A program made the position numbers and the translations under genes. Below the pieces are notes generated by a model. The model saw only the letters and a list, made by a program, of their open reading frames with translations, ran no database searches and was not told the origin of the DNA. 64,000 bases of DNA from Lihuaxuella thermophila (GTDB lineage: Bacteria; Bacillota; Bacilli; Thermoactinomycetales; Thermoactinomycetaceae): NCBI RefSeq assembly GCF_900110165.1, contig NZ_FOCQ01000007.1, positions 173,387-237,386 of the forward strand, read 5' to 3'. Of the stretch, positions 52,648-63,406 are shown piece by piece; position 1 is the stretch's first letter; each line of letters begins with the position of its first letter.

Positions 52648-55600
52648 TTGAACAGAAAAAAGCGCAAAATCTTCGCATTGAGCTGGTTATTGTGTTCACT
52701 TTTGCTTGCTTCCACTATTTTACCTTCTCTTTCATATGCACAATCGTCTTCCCCGTATCTCTCCTATCTTGGAAACTCTGAGTCAGGGAAAAAAATTACA
52801 AAAGCCAAAATAAGCGAAAAACTGATCCAACAGTTCAAAAAAAAGAAAGAGGTAACATTTTTAGTGAAATTGAAGAAGCAGGCAGATACGAAGAAGGTCG
52901 CGGCTGAAGCAGCCAAAAAAGCAAAAACTCAAAAACAAACCGCTGCCAAAGCCACATTGATGAAGCGCTCCTCTGTCGTCTCCTCTTTGCGAGCCACTGC
53001 CCATGAAACACAGCATTCCTTAAAAGATTACCTGAGCAAGCAAAAAAAGAAAGGATTTGTGAAAGATTACCAATCCTTCTATATTGTCAACGCCATCGCG
53101 GTGACGGCTACCAAGGAAGTGATGGAAAAGCTCGCCGCCGATCCCGAAGTGGACAAGATTTTACCCAATGAAACCCGAAAGTTAATAGGAGTCGATCCGA
53201 AAAAGTTGACAGCCAGGACAAGTAAATCTGGGTCCGTCCAACAATCGGAATCCGATGCAAATCCCGCTTCCATCGAGTGGAACGTCGAACGGATCGGTGC
53301 ACCTCAAGTATGGAATATGGGCTTCGACGGTTCCGGGGTTGTCGTTGCCAATATTGATACCGGTGTAGAGTGGGATCATCCCGCGCTCAAAGCCAAGTAT
53401 CGAGGTTACAATCCGGCCCGTCCGGACCAGCCCGATCATACGTTCAGCTGGTTTGATGCCGTGAATGGCAGATCCGCCCCTTACGACGACTTGGCACACG
53501 GCACCCACACCATGGGGACAATGGTCGGATCGGAGGAGAACGGCGCCAACCGGATTGGGGTTGCTCCGGGAGCCAAATGGATCGCAGTGAAAGCGTTTTC
53601 CGGTGAAGGCGGAACGGATGTCGACCTGCTGGAAGCCGGAGAATGGATTCTGGCACCCAAAGACGGGCAGGGCAACCCGCATCCGGAAAAAGCTCCCGAT
53701 GTCGTCAATAACTCCTGGGGAGGCGGACCCGGTCTCGATGAATGGTATCGTCAGATGGTGCAAAACTGGCGGGCTGCCGAGATTTTCCCTGAATTTTCGG
53801 CCGGAAATGATGGTCCGGACCCGGGAACGGTCGCCAATCCAGCCAACTATCCGGAGTCATTTGCCACCGGAGCAACCGATATCAACAATCAACTGGCCGG
53901 CTTCTCATCACGAGGACCCTCACCGTACAACGAGACCAAACCGGAAGTATCCGCACCCGGAGCAAATGTCCGATCATCCGTCCCCGGCAGAGGCTATGAG
54001 GGCGGATGGAACGGCACCTCGATGGCCGGACCCCATGTATCGGGTGTTGTCGCCCTTTTAAAACAGGTCGATTCCTCGCTCACAGTTGACCGGATAGAAC
54101 AAATTTTGCTGGAAACCGCTACACCGCTTACGGACTCCGCTTTCCCCGAATCGCCCAACAACGGGTACGGTCACGGCCTTGTTAACGCATTTGACGCTGT
54201 TTCCTCTATTGTCACCGGCCTCGGGCGCGTTCAAGGGCAAGTGGTCCGGGAAGGCCGGGATACGGAAAATCCCACCTTCCAGCATACTCCGCCAAATGAA
54301 GCCTATGACAAGATGAATTTGCCTCTCTCCGTGAGCGTTCAGGATAACGTGAGCATATCCGGAGTGGAGCTTCAGTACCGGGCCGATGCGAATGCTCAAT
54401 GGCAAACGGTCAAAGCGGCGCGGACGGCGGGCAACCATAAAAACGGGACTTACCAGGGGGTGATTCCCGGCGAGGCCGTCCGGGAGCCTCAAATCATCTA
54501 TCGCTGGCGCGTGACCGATTACGGGCAAAACAGCGTTACTTCCGACGACTATCAAATCAACGTCCGTTCCGGAATTACGGTCGGTTACACGCAAGATTTT
54601 GAATCCCTGCCTGCCGGATGGTATTCTTACGGAATGAAAAACAGCTGGGAATGGGGGATCCCCACCTCCGGACCCGGACACGCCTTTTCCGGGGAAAAAG
54701 TTTACGCCACCAACTTGGAAGGCAACTACGACGACCAAGCCAACATGACCCTGTTGATGCCTCCGATCGATCTGCCGCAGGGCAATGCGTATCTGCAGTT
54801 TAAACACTGGTACGCTTTGGAGGAGTCTTTTGATTATGGTCATGTATTGGTCTCCTCAGATCAGGAAAACTGGACCCAGTTGGCCAGATTCAACGGGTCA
54901 TCGGGGGACTGGATCGACGGTCAAATCGACTTGTCTCCGTATGCCGGGCAACGGATCTATGTAGCTTTTAATGTCACGACCGATCCCAGTGTAACCCTGG
55001 CCGGCTGGTATCTCGATGACGTCAGCTTAAGCAACACCCCGTTGAACCCGTCCGCCGCTTCCGGTCCCGATATGGAAAAACCCGGCTCAAAACCTGCAAC
55101 AGATAAGAAGAAGGTAAACCCCGACAACATCAAACCATTCAAAGTTACAAACATCCAGTCTCCTTCCGCTGCCGCCGGCAGCCCGTCCGCCCAGCCTCTG
55201 TCCCTCCCACTGGATGCTCGTGTGAGCGTAGTGGAAACGGGCCGCTCTGTCCCGACGAACCCTGCAGACGGAAGCTATTCCTTCTCCCACGCCGCCGGTG
55301 AGTATACACTGCGGGCAGAATCTTACGGATTCCGTTCGGCAGACCAGCGGGTAACTATTCCGCGCGATGGCACCGCGGAAGCCAACTTCACACTGAACCC
55401 GATCCCGCAAGGAACGGTGAGCGGTGTGGTCACGAACAAACAAACAGGCCAACCGGTGGCGGGTGCTACCCTGCTCTTAATGGAAGATGCCGTTGTTCAA
55501 CCTGTTCAAACCGACGAAAACGGGCGTTACACCCTGACGGCTTACGAAGGATCCTACACCCTGCATGTATCAGGGCCTCGCTATTACAGCCAGGAGATGC

Positions 55601-57003
55601 CGATCACCATTGCCGGGAATGGAAATACAGAACAGAACGTCGAGCTCAGACCATTCATCGGTTATCCGGGCGAGACGGGTTATGATGACGGTACCGCCGA
55701 AGATGCTCTCGCTTTCTATCAACCTGGAAACGGGTTTGCCGTCAAGATGTCCCTCCCCGAGGGAAAAGAGAAAGCGATGGTCACCGCGGGTCTGTTCCGC
55801 TTCTGGGGAACTGATTTTCCCGATCCGGGGGGAACCCGCTTTCAGGTTGCCATCTATGATGCCAGTGGTCCAGACGGGGCGCCCGGTCGGAAATTAGCCG
55901 GCCCGGTTGATGCCACCGCTCTGCGCAACGGGGAATGGACGGTTGTGGATCTGTCGGCAAAAGGAATCCTTGTCGAACAGGATTTCTACATGGTCTGTAT
56001 GCAAACCGATCCCTTCCCGTACTCACCCGGATTGGGAATTGACCGAAACGGACCAAAATCCGGACGCAACTGGCAACTGGTCGACGGAAGCTGGTCACTG
56101 TTTCCCGAAAATGATTATGGCAACTTGATGATCCGTGCACGGGTAGACTTAGAAGCCGGTCCGCCAGTCATTACATTACCGAAGGATGGAAACCACACCA
56201 ATCAGTCTGCCATCACCGTGGAAGGGAAGGCGGCCCCTACCACTCGGGTTCATATCATGAACCATGGTGAGGAAGTAACGGCCGTACCTGCAAGAAATGA
56301 CGGCACATTCTCTGCTGAGGTAACTCTCCGCAACGGTGAAAACGTACTGACAGCGATCTCCTCTTCCAGTAACGGAACCACAGATCCTTCTGAACCGGTC
56401 AAAGTCGTTCTGGACCAGACCAAACCGGAACTGACCATCTCCGGTCCGGCTGACGGTTTAAAAACCAACCGGGAAGCAGTCACCGTGACAGGCAAAGCCA
56501 CCGATACCCATCTGGCTACGGTAAAAGTAAACGACCAACCGGCCACACTGGCTGATGACGGCTCTTACTCCCTTCGCCTGCTTCTGAATGAAGGAGAAAA
56601 CAAAATCACGGTCACCGCCTCCGACCGCGCGGGGAATGCGACAAGCAAGCAGATCACCGTCTATGCAAAGTGGAATGCTCCAAAGATCGAACACCTGAAA
56701 CCGGATCAAGATGTGGTACTCAAAACCGGTCAAAGCGTGAAAATCGAGCTGGACAGCGAACCGGGACTCCGGGGCACATTTGTGATTCACATGCCGTTAA
56801 CGGATCTCAATAAAAACGCACCTGCCAACGCGACAGAGTTCCCGCTCATGGAACAAGGGAACGGCCACTATGTCGGATATTACACTGCTACGAAAATCAA
56901 AGCGGCCGGTGCACGAATCGAAGTGATCTTGAAAGATGATTACGGGAATGAATCCAGACAAACAGCGGCCGGAAAACTGTTTATCAATACAAAACCACAA
57001 TAA
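52648..57003 (+). CDS. bpr: Secreted bacillopeptidase F-like serine protease
   Basis: 1451 residues, close to B. subtilis Bpr. Signal peptide at about 1-31 (ends SLSYAQ), I9-type propeptide rich in Lys and Ala (to about 195), then a subtilisin S8 domain with Asp237 (NIDTGVEWD), His284 (HGTHTMG) and Ser458 (NGTSMAGPH). Then an Ig-like part, an InhA/MAM-like domain (about 650-800), carboxypeptidase-regulatory-like repeats (GTVSGVVTNKQTGQPVAGATL near 930) and two Ig-like repeats near the end. TTG start with GAGAGGAG nine bases upstream. Degrades extracellular protein; may act on the wall surface. Confidence 0.92.
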   Translation: MNRKKRKIFALSWLLCSLLLASTILPSLSYAQSSSPYLSYLGNSESGKKITKAKISEKLIQQFKKKKEVTFLVKLKKQADTKKVAAEAAKKAKTQKQTAAKATLMKRSSVVSSLRATAHETQHSLKDYLSKQKKKGFVKDYQSFYIVNAIAVTATKEVMEKLAADPEVDKILPNETRKLIGVDPKKLTARTSKSGSVQQSESDANPASIEWNVERIGAPQVWNMGFDGSGVVVANIDTGVEWDHPALKAKYRGYNPARPDQPDHTFSWFDAVNGRSAPYDDLAHGTHTMGTMVGSEENGANRIGVAPGAKWIAVKAFSGEGGTDVDLLEAGEWILAPKDGQGNPHPEKAPDVVNNSWGGGPGLDEWYRQMVQNWRAAEIFPEFSAGNDGPDPGTVANPANYPESFATGATDINNQLAGFSSRGPSPYNETKPEVSAPGANVRSSVPGRGYEGGWNGTSMAGPHVSGVVALLKQVDSSLTVDRIEQILLETATPLTDSAFPESPNNGYGHGLVNAFDAVSSIVTGLGRVQGQVVREGRDTENPTFQHTPPNEAYDKMNLPLSVSVQDNVSISGVELQYRADANAQWQTVKAARTAGNHKNGTYQGVIPGEAVREPQIIYRWRVTDYGQNSVTSDDYQINVRSGITVGYTQDFESLPAGWYSYGMKNSWEWGIPTSGPGHAFSGEKVYATNLEGNYDDQANMTLLMPPIDLPQGNAYLQFKHWYALEESFDYGHVLVSSDQENWTQLARFNGSSGDWIDGQIDLSPYAGQRIYVAFNVTTDPSVTLAGWYLDDVSLSNTPLNPSAASGPDMEKPGSKPATDKKKVNPDNIKPFKVTNIQSPSAAAGSPSAQPLSLPLDARVSVVETGRSVPTNPADGSYSFSHAAGEYTLRAESYGFRSADQRVTIPRDGTAEANFTLNPIPQGTVSGVVTNKQTGQPVAGATLLLMEDAVVQPVQTDENGRYTLTAYEGSYTLHVSGPRYYSQEMPITIAGNGNTEQNVELRPFIGYPGETGYDDGTAEDALAFYQPGNGFAVKMSLPEGKEKAMVTAGLFRFWGTDFPDPGGTRFQVAIYDASGPDGAPGRKLAGPVDATALRNGEWTVVDLSAKGILVEQDFYMVCMQTDPFPYSPGLGIDRNGPKSGRNWQLVDGSWSLFPENDYGNLMIRARVDLEAGPPVITLPKDGNHTNQSAITVEGKAAPTTRVHIMNHGEEVTAVPARNDGTFSAEVTLRNGENVLTAISSSSNGTTDPSEPVKVVLDQTKPELTISGPADGLKTNREAVTVTGKATDTHLATVKVNDQPATLADDGSYSLRLLLNEGENKITVTASDRAGNATSKQITVYAKWNAPKIEHLKPDQDVVLKTGQSVKIELDSEPGLRGTFVIHMPLTDLNKNAPANATEFPLMEQGNGHYVGYYTATKIKAAGARIEVILKDDYGNESRQTAAGKLFINTKPQ

Positions 57004-57020
57004 TGCTCCATTCACCAGAT

Positions 57021-57047
57021 TGAGAGGGGAACGCCCTCTCATTTTTT
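57021..57047 (+). terminator. Terminator of the bpr-like gene
   Basis: TGAGAGGG (57021-57028) and CCCTCTCA (57034-57041) form an eight-base-pair stem followed by six T. Confidence 0.85.
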
Positions 57048-57116
57048 CGTTCAGGTTAGTAAAACCTTTCATTCAGCTTGATGTGCCTGGCGCATGAATG
57101 TCAGGCACAGGGTACG

Positions 57117-57149
57117 AAAAAAGGCTGGCATCTTTGAACCAGCCTTTTT
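57117..57149. terminator. Terminator of the GH3 gene
   Basis: AAGGCTGG (57121-57128) and CCAGCCTT (57139-57146), extended by A and T runs, can end transcripts on either strand. Another hairpin GTGCCTG/CAGGCAC (57083-57108) lies beside it. Confidence 0.8.
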
Positions 57150-57170
57150 CGGTCACGCGATTTCCATTGA

Positions 57171-58883
57171 TTAGTAACTTAACCCGTGCCCGTATGGATA
57201 TAAGTTTGGAATCGTAACCGGCAGTTTTCCGCTTGGATGGTTGGTTCCAAACAGGGTATCGACCGCTGCTTGAAGAGAGACGGACCGGAAACCGTAAGCA
57301 TTCACATACGCGTTTACATCCGGGAAGTCTTTGATGTCATAGGGATTGCGGAAGGCGACGACCGCGATGGGTTTGTTCAGTTTTTGCAACTCTTTGACCA
57401 GCTTGATCTGCTGGGGATATAAGCTGGCGCTGTAGGTGCCGACGATGAGAACATCTTTGCTGCTGGCCATTTGCACCGCCTGGGCGATCTCCGCATCGGT
57501 CGGATTGGTTTTCTGCATGTAGATTTCTTCGGTGTTGGGATGATAAGCTTTGACGCGGTCAATAATCGAATACTGGCTGATAATCCCCAGTTTTTGATCC
57601 GCAGAGAGTTTTAACGGAAGCAAATTTCCTTCATTTTTCACCAGTGTCACTGATTTTTCGGCCATCTCTCGGGCTTGTCGGGCGCTCTTTTCCGTTCCCA
57701 CTTTTTTGGGAACCTGTTCGAGATCCACCTGACTGTTTTGGAACAGTCCATATTTCAGTTTAACTTTCAAGATCCGCAAGACCGACTCGTCAATGCGCTG
57801 TTCGGTCAGGCTGCCTGTGCGCACCGCATCGACAATCGCTTGATAGACTTCAATTTGCTCATCGGTGGTCAGCGACGGGGTTAAAAGAATGATATCGGCC
57901 CCGGCATCAACAGCTTTGACCGCTGCTTGAGGAACGCCGCCGAAGTAGTCTGCCACTCCGGCCATCGTCATGCTGTCGGTGATAATCAATCCCCGATAAC
58001 CGAGCTGTTCACGCAACAATCCGGTCAGAATCGGCTTGGACAGAGTGGCCGGCAAGTCGGGGGTCGGGTCGAGAGCCGGAACGTGGATATGCGCGGTCAT
58101 GATCGCGTCAATCCCGGAGGCAATCGCCTGTTTGAAAGGCACTAACTCCACTTTCTCCAATTCTGCCCTGCTCTTGTTGATGACCGGCAAGCCCAGATGG
58201 GAATCGACGTTGGTATCCCCGTGCCCCGGAAAGTGCTTTGCGGTAGCGATCACTTGGTTTTTCTGCAATCCGCGAATGGCTTCCGTTCCCATTCGCGCCA
58301 CAAGCTCCGGGTTTTCGGCAAACGAGCGTACCCCGATGACCGGGTTGTCCGGATTCACGTTCACATCCAGATCAGGGGCCAAATCCATCTGAATCCCGAC
58401 CGCTCTCAACTCTTGGGCCATAATTTTATAGGCTTGCCGGACCAGTTTCGGATCACGGGCAGCTCCCAAAGCCATGTTTCCCGGCAGTTCTGTCGCACCG
58501 GTCGTCAAGCGGGCCACCACGCCCCCTTCCTGATCGGTGGCGATGAGAAGCGGAATTTTGAGCCGGGTTTCTGCCGCCAGTTTTTGCAACCCATTGTTTA
58601 ATTTGGCTGTTTGCACTGGATCCTTCACATTGCCCGAATAAGCAAACAAAATCATCGAACCCACATGGGCTTCCTGAATCAGTCGGCGGGCATCTTCTGT
58701 CGGTTGGTCGCCGTAAAAGCCGCCCATGATCATTTGGCCGACTTTCTCTTCCAAAGTCATTCCCGAGAGCAAAGTTTGGATCTTGCTCTCTGAAGGTTCA
58801 CTCTGTGCGGCGACAGGCGAAACAACCAATGTCCCAATGAGCAGCACACAGATGAGAATGGCTCCGGTTTTTCCCAATTTCAT
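57171..58883 (-). CDS. nagZ: Secreted beta-N-acetylhexosaminidase (GH3, NagZ type)
   Basis: 570 residues. A signal peptide (1-26, ending SPVAAQ, no lipobox) precedes the GH3 barrel with DQEGG, KHFPGHGDTNVDSH (acid/base His-Asp loop of NagZ) and the nucleophile motif ITDSMTMAGV. The C-terminal domain (about 380-570) ends NLYPYGHGLSY. It releases N-acetylglucosamine from wall muropeptides, outside the cell as in Bacillus NagZ. GGAGGGGA precedes the ATG. The gene for the partner amidase (amiE) is not in the window. Confidence 0.92.
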   Translation of the reverse strand: MKLGKTGAILICVLLIGTLVVSPVAAQSEPSESKIQTLLSGMTLEEKVGQMIMGGFYGDQPTEDARRLIQEAHVGSMILFAYSGNVKDPVQTAKLNNGLQKLAAETRLKIPLLIATDQEGGVVARLTTGATELPGNMALGAARDPKLVRQAYKIMAQELRAVGIQMDLAPDLDVNVNPDNPVIGVRSFAENPELVARMGTEAIRGLQKNQVIATAKHFPGHGDTNVDSHLGLPVINKSRAELEKVELVPFKQAIASGIDAIMTAHIHVPALDPTPDLPATLSKPILTGLLREQLGYRGLIITDSMTMAGVADYFGGVPQAAVKAVDAGADIILLTPSLTTDEQIEVYQAIVDAVRTGSLTEQRIDESVLRILKVKLKYGLFQNSQVDLEQVPKKVGTEKSARQAREMAEKSVTLVKNEGNLLPLKLSADQKLGIISQYSIIDRVKAYHPNTEEIYMQKTNPTDAEIAQAVQMASSKDVLIVGTYSASLYPQQIKLVKELQKLNKPIAVVAFRNPYDIKDFPDVNAYVNAYGFRSVSLQAAVDTLFGTNHPSGKLPVTIPNLYPYGHGLSY

Positions 58884-59055
58884 CTCGTCCCCTCCATTTT
58901 CGCTTCCCTTAGTCAGATTTTTCGGTCAGCTCAGCTAATCATTTCGCCTTTAAATCCTATGATTCCTTTTTAAAAAATGAGAATATCAGCTATCTGCCGG
59001 GATAAGATCCCGAAGAGATGAAGCGGATGAAAACAGGGAACATTCATGCATAGTC

Positions 59056-59088
59056 AAAAAAAGAAGCTCCCTCATCAAGAGGGAGCTC
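59056..59088 (-). terminator. Terminator of ptsG
   Basis: AGCTCCCTC (59065-59073) and GAGGGAGCT (59079-59087) form a nine-base-pair stem followed on the minus strand by seven T. Confidence 0.88.
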
Positions 59089-59092
59089 CGTT

Positions 59093-61159
59093 TCATTCTA
59101 CCGTGATACCTTTTTGAATGGTCACGATCCCGGAATCACCGCGGGTCACTTCCGTTTTTGCCAGTTTGACTGATTCGCCTTCTTGCAAGTTGGTGAATAC
59201 AACAGGCGTTACGATCGAAGGCGCATGTTCTTTCACAAAATCGAGATCCACTTCGAGCAGCTTCTGGCCTCTCGTTACCATATCTCCTTCGGATACAAAG
59301 GATTCAAAGCCTTTTCCTTTTAGATTGACCGTATCGATGCCCACATGGATCAGAATTTCCCTGCCCAGTTTGGAACGGATGCCGATGGCGTGCTTGGTTG
59401 GGAAGATGTTGACAATCACCCCATCAACCGGAGAAACGACGGTTCCTTCCGTTGGCTGTACGGCAAATCCGTCTCCCATCAGCTTTTGCGAAAAGACTTG
59501 GTCTTCCACTTCCGTAATCGGGATCAGCTTCCCGCTCATCGGGCTTACAAATTCGTCCGCTTCGACGGGATCGATCGCAACCTCAGCGATTTGTGGTTCG
59601 TTTTCCCCGTTTTCTTGCTTTGGAGGGGTTGGTTGTTTTCCGGCCATAATTTGTTTGATCTGCTCTTTGATCTGATCGGATTTCGGTCCAAAGATCACCT
59701 GGAAGTGGTTGCCCATCTCAAGAACTCCCGATGCCCCGAGCTGTTTGAGGCGGCCTTTATCCACGTTCTTCGCATCGTTGACCGAAACGCGCAGACGGGT
59801 AATACATGCATCCAAATGAGCAATGTTTTCTTTCCCGCCCAGTGCTTCCAAGACGCTCTGAGGCAGTTCACCAGCTTCGCCGGCAACAGCTTCCGCCTCT
59901 TCTGTTTGATCTTCGCGGCCCGGTGTCTTCAGGTTGAATTTGCGAATCGCAAAACGGAAACCGAAGTAATAAATCACCGCAAAGACTAAACCTACCGGGA
60001 TGACCAGCCACCATGCGGTACGGTTTTGCATCACACCAAATAACATATAGTCAATAACCCCGCCGGAGAAGGTCATTCCGATTTTAACATTTAACAATTG
60101 CATGACCATGAAGGAAAGCCCTGCAAAGATCGCATGAATGGCAAACAGTACGGGTGCTACGAACAAGAAGGAAAACTCAATCGGTTCTGTAATACCTGTT
60201 AAGAACGATGTCAGCGCCGCGGAACCCATGATACCCGCCACATATTTTTTGTGTTCAGGACGTGCTTCATGATACATGGCCAGAGCCGCGGCCGGCAATC
60301 CGAACATCATGAACGGGAACTTACCGGTCATAAATGTACCGGCTGTTAATTCCACGCCATCTTTCAACTGGGCGAAGAAGATTTTTTGGTCACCGTGAAT
60401 CACTTGACCTGCTTTGTTTACATACTCGCCAAACTCAAACCAGAATGGTGAATAGAAAATATGATGCAATCCAAACGGAATTAAGGAACGTTCAATGAGC
60501 CCGAATATGAAAGCGGAAAGTGTAGGATTGGCACCAACCATATTGGTCGAAAAAGTATTTAGCCCATGTTGGATGGGCGGCCAGACGAAAATCATGATCA
60601 CGCCGAGAATAATAGAGAATACACCTGTTACAATCGGAACGAAGCGTTTTCCTGCAAAAAATCCTAAATAGGGCGGCAGTTCGATCGAGTGATAGCGGTT
60701 ATACAAAGCGGCTGCCAGAATCCCGATGATAATACCGCCAAACACCCCTGTTTGCAAAGTCGGAATTCCCAGGATGCTGGCAAATGCCGGGTTTGTCCCA
60801 ATCTTATCCGGATCCAGCTGACCGGTTGCGATTAAAATCGCACTCATCGTTTTGTTCATGATTAAATAACCGACGATGGCGGCAATCCCCGCTACACCCT
60901 CACCTCCGGCTAAGCCGACGGCAACCCCCACCGCGAACAACAGCGATAAGTTACCGAATATAATATCCCCCGCTTGCGACAAAACATTGGCGACCAACTG
61001 AATCCACTCTGCTTTCAGAGCGGGAACAGCCGCCAGTAACGTAGGATTTTGAAGAGCTGTGCCCACGCCGAGCAAAATCCCCGCTGCCGGTAAAATGGCC
61101 ACCGGCAACATTAAGGCTTTCCCCACTTTTTGCAGGACACCAAAAAGCTTTTTAAACAT
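59093..61159 (-). CDS. ptsG: Glucose-specific PTS transporter EIICBA
   Basis: 688 residues in order C-B-A. The EIIC part (1-about 410) has about ten membrane segments with the [16 protein letters not shown] motif. EIIB carries its phospho-cysteine in [10 protein letters not shown] (Cys452). EIIA carries its phospho-histidine in [14 protein letters not shown] (His605). It imports and phosphorylates glucose. GGGAGGTA lies before the ATG. Expression is controlled by GlcT through the RAT/terminator leader at 61266-61383. Confidence 0.96.
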   Translation of the reverse strand: MFKKLFGVLQKVGKALMLPVAILPAAGILLGVGTALQNPTLLAAVPALKAEWIQLVANVLSQAGDIIFGNLSLLFAVGVAVGLAGGEGVAGIAAIVGYLIMNKTMSAILIATGQLDPDKIGTNPAFASILGIPTLQTGVFGGIIIGILAAALYNRYHSIELPPYLGFFAGKRFVPIVTGVFSIILGVIMIFVWPPIQHGLNTFSTNMVGANPTLSAFIFGLIERSLIPFGLHHIFYSPFWFEFGEYVNKAGQVIHGDQKIFFAQLKDGVELTAGTFMTGKFPFMMFGLPAAALAMYHEARPEHKKYVAGIMGSAALTSFLTGITEPIEFSFLFVAPVLFAIHAIFAGLSFMVMQLLNVKIGMTFSGGVIDYMLFGVMQNRTAWWLVIPVGLVFAVIYYFGFRFAIRKFNLKTPGREDQTEEAEAVAGEAGELPQSVLEALGGKENIAHLDACITRLRVSVNDAKNVDKGRLKQLGASGVLEMGNHFQVIFGPKSDQIKEQIKQIMAGKQPTPPKQENGENEPQIAEVAIDPVEADEFVSPMSGKLIPITEVEDQVFSQKLMGDGFAVQPTEGTVVSPVDGVIVNIFPTKHAIGIRSKLGREILIHVGIDTVNLKGKGFESFVSEGDMVTRGQKLLEVDLDFVKEHAPSIVTPVVFTNLQEGESVKLAKTEVTRGDSGIVTIQKGITVE

Positions 61160-61265
61160 ATTGAGTACCTCCCATTATTGCTTAATCTGCGGCAAAACGA
61201 ATGCGGCCATACTTAAATAGCGGGACGGGTGTTGTCAGCCTTTACACCTTTCCCGTGTGTGAACT

Positions 61266-61365
61266 AAAAAAGGCATGAGCAAAGAAAGACAGATGGACTT
61301 TTTGCATGAAGGGATCTCGTCCCTTTATACAAAAAGTTCATGCAGTGCCTTTCTTCACTCATGCC
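61266..61365 (-). terminator. GlcT-controlled leader terminator of ptsG
   Basis: On the minus strand the arm at 61365-61349 (GGCATGAGTGAAGAAAG) pairs with 61288-61272 (CTTTCTTTGCTCATGCC), followed by TTTTTT. An inner hairpin AAGGGA/TCCCTT lies in the loop. The left arm overlaps the RAT site, so binding of GlcT would prevent the terminator. Confidence 0.82.
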
Positions 61366-61383
61366 TGATCGAATCAGTAACAC
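61355..61383 (-). promoter_or_regulatory. RAT antiterminator site for GlcT
   Basis: The 29 bases begin GTGTTACTGATTCG on the RNA and continue with GATCAGGCATGAGTGA. They resemble the ribonucleic antiterminator of B. subtilis ptsG and sit between glcT and ptsG, overlapping the 5' arm of the leader terminator. Confidence 0.85.
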
Positions 61384-61405
61384 GTGAAAGGTAGAAAAGC
61401 CGTAT

Positions 61406-62245
61406 TCAGTTGATTAACCTTTGCAGGTGCAAAGTGAGGTAGCTGATCTCCGCCTTGCTGACAGGGCTTTCAAGAGTACGCTCCATCACTTTGGCCAGCT
61501 TCCAAGCAAGATTGTAACATACCGGGTACTGTGATTTCAAGAGGTCCGCAAAACCTTTGGGTTCGGAAACCTCTTCCCCGCGCACGGTCCGCTCGATGGC
61601 ATAACGAAGGTGGGTAATCAGGCGCAAATAAGAAATACTTTTGCGGTCGATCTTGATATGAAGGGATGATTCCACAATTTGAATCAATTTTAAAATCAAT
61701 TGGGAATGCTGTTTAATCTCGGCCAGACCGCGCCGGGTGATGGCACTGTGGATGTGCATGGCAATAAAGCCGATCTCACTCTCCGGCAGTTGGACGCCCA
61801 GCCTGTCCCGGATCATGTCCACAATCTCTTCAGCCACTTGGTACTCTTTTTCATAAAGAGCCTGCGTCTCGATCAAAAACGGATTTTTAAACTCCAATCC
61901 CTGCTCCAAACGCTTGATGGCAAAGCCGATATGGTCCGTGAGAGCCACATGAATGTGCTCATTCAACGGTGTCGCAAACCGCTCGGCAATGTGGTGAATC
62001 ACATCATTCATCAGTTCCACCAGCCGTTCATCCACTTGGGAAATGAGTTGTTTATACTGTTCCTGTTCTTTTTTGTCGACCAGAATAAAAAGCTTTTCCA
62101 CCGGCTGGGGATCAATCCGGTCCCCCGCTTTCTTTTTGAAGCCGATCCCCTTTCCGATCAGGACCACTTCTTCATAAGCAGGATGTTCGGCGATCACCAC
62201 ATTGTTGTTTAACGCTTTTTTAATGAGAAAGGCTTCACTCACCAT
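61406..62245 (-). CDS. glcT: GlcT, transcription antiterminator of the glucose PTS
   Basis: 279 residues of BglG/SacY type: a CAT RNA-binding domain (1-55, FLIKKALNNNVVIAEH), PRD1 (about 65-170, with LTDHIGFAIKRLEQG and AMHIHSA) and PRD2 (about 175-279, with ITHLRYAIERTVRGEE and LTLHLQRLIN). The histidines are phosphorylation sites for PtsG and HPr control. It prevents termination in the ptsG leader when glucose is present. GGGGGAGGTG precedes the ATG. Confidence 0.95.
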   Translation of the reverse strand: MVSEAFLIKKALNNNVVIAEHPAYEEVVLIGKGIGFKKKAGDRIDPQPVEKLFILVDKKEQEQYKQLISQVDERLVELMNDVIHHIAERFATPLNEHIHVALTDHIGFAIKRLEQGLEFKNPFLIETQALYEKEYQVAEEIVDMIRDRLGVQLPESEIGFIAMHIHSAITRRGLAEIKQHSQLILKLIQIVESSLHIKIDRKSISYLRLITHLRYAIERTVRGEEVSEPKGFADLLKSQYPVCYNLAWKLAKVMERTLESPVSKAEISYLTLHLQRLIN

Positions 62246-62514
62246 CCCTCACCTCCCCCTGTAAAAACGTTTTCTATCGAACAACCGATATATCAGTATA
62301 CAGGATAGTTTATCTTTTTTCCAGAAGATCCATGATCCGTCTTGGCGTAGCATGAATGTCACGAAATCGATGGGTGGTCATCATTTGATAGAAAATGATA
62401 CTTCTTACAGGGATCCTGTAGCCGCCTGATGTAATGAATTTGGACGACATGCAGTCTCTCCATGCAGTCTCTCCGTCCTTCACCGCAGTTCAGGGTTTGT
62501 TTCTCCCGGCAAAG
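62246..62514. other. Gap upstream of glcT
   Basis: About 270 bases with no supported gene. It contains a direct duplication of the eleven bases TGCAGTCTCTC (62450-62460 and again at 62464-62474). The glcT promoter should lie at its left side. Confidence 0.45.
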
Positions 62515-63135
62515 TTATTCCAGCAATTCCCTCCCGATTTCATACCAATCCCATAAACTTACTTCGGCCCCCGTATCATAAGGAACGCTTTTTTCTCGTT
62601 TAATTTCTTTTATCACATCGTCCAAAGTGGATTCAATTCGTTTTTTATCTTGAAGGAAAATTCCTTCCGAGTAGCCAAGTGAAATCGGCTCCCATTCGGA
62701 TACCATTTTTCCGAACCGGATTGATTTCTCGTAGTCTTCCAGAAAGAAGTGACAATAACTGAGGTTGTTTAAGATCCCAATCGCTCTGTCCTGATCGCCT
62801 TCATAATCGGTTTCAAACATGTTTAGGTAAAGATCACGAAGCTCTGCGTACTGTTTCACGCTTTGCCTCTTTTCACCTGCCAGGCGGTAATAATTGGCTT
62901 GAACAAGCTTTAAGCGGACAAACTCCTTTCTATTCTTTCTCTCAAATACAGCAATCAAATTGACAATGCGCTTAGCAGCCTCCAAAAAATAAGCTTTGGC
63001 TTTTTCTGCTTCTCCCAGATAGAATAAGCATCTGGCGTATGCCTCATAATCTGACCATGATTGGGGACCAACAGAATCAAGAAAATTTATTTTTTGAAGG
63101 ATTTGTTTTTCATTTACTTGTAACTGTCTGGCCAT
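62515..63135 (-). CDS. TPR-like protein of unknown function
   Basis: 206 residues, predicted all-helical. Two or three TPR-like units can be seen: YEAYARCLFYLGEAEKAKAYFLEAAKRI, LVQANYYRLAGEKRQSVKQYAELRDLYL and LNNLSYCHFFLEDYEKSIRFGKMV. There is no signal peptide or membrane segment. A ribosome site AGGAGGAGGGG precedes the ATG. TPR proteins mediate protein contacts; a partner cannot be named. It lies between glcT and a transposon remnant and has no operon partner. Confidence 0.65.
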   Translation of the reverse strand: MARQLQVNEKQILQKINFLDSVGPQSWSDYEAYARCLFYLGEAEKAKAYFLEAAKRIVNLIAVFERKNRKEFVRLKLVQANYYRLAGEKRQSVKQYAELRDLYLNMFETDYEGDQDRAIGILNNLSYCHFFLEDYEKSIRFGKMVSEWEPISLGYSEGIFLQDKKRIESTLDDVIKEIKREKSVPYDTGAEVSLWDWYEIGRELLE

Positions 63136-63228
63136 CGATACCCCTCCTCCTATTCAAGTTCTGTTCAACATACATGGCGGTTGAAACAGAAAGTCATTAT
63201 TGTTGTTTACTTTATATCTTTGCGAGCG

Positions 63229-63312
63229 AGAAAACCCTTGGCTTCAGCTATGGGGATGAGAGCGAGCGTCAGGCGAGGGAGGGGATGGTTTTCCCCCTCT
63301 CGCAAGCCTGAC
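63229..63312. mobile_element. IS605-type element end with structured hairpins
   Basis: CCCTTGGCTTCAGCTATGGGG (imperfect hairpin, 63234-63254) resembles the subterminal hairpin of IS200/IS605 elements. Next, GTCAGGC (63268-63274) pairs with GCCTGAC (63306-63312) around an inner GAGGG/CCCTC stem. It lies 95 to 180 bases downstream of a truncated tnpB, where the element end and guide-like RNA scaffold would be expected. The exact borders cannot be set. Confidence 0.5.
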
Positions 63313-63406
63313 CATCTTTTGCTTTTTTGTTCCCTCAATCAGATACCTTGTGCATGTCTAATGCATGTTTGTAAAATTGTCAATAGGTGATGAATTTGGG
63401 AACGGT

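Noticed and set aside
53182..53763. Long minus-strand open frames inside the protease gene
   Set aside because: These are shadows of a GC-rich conserved S8 domain with all catalytic residues on the plus strand.
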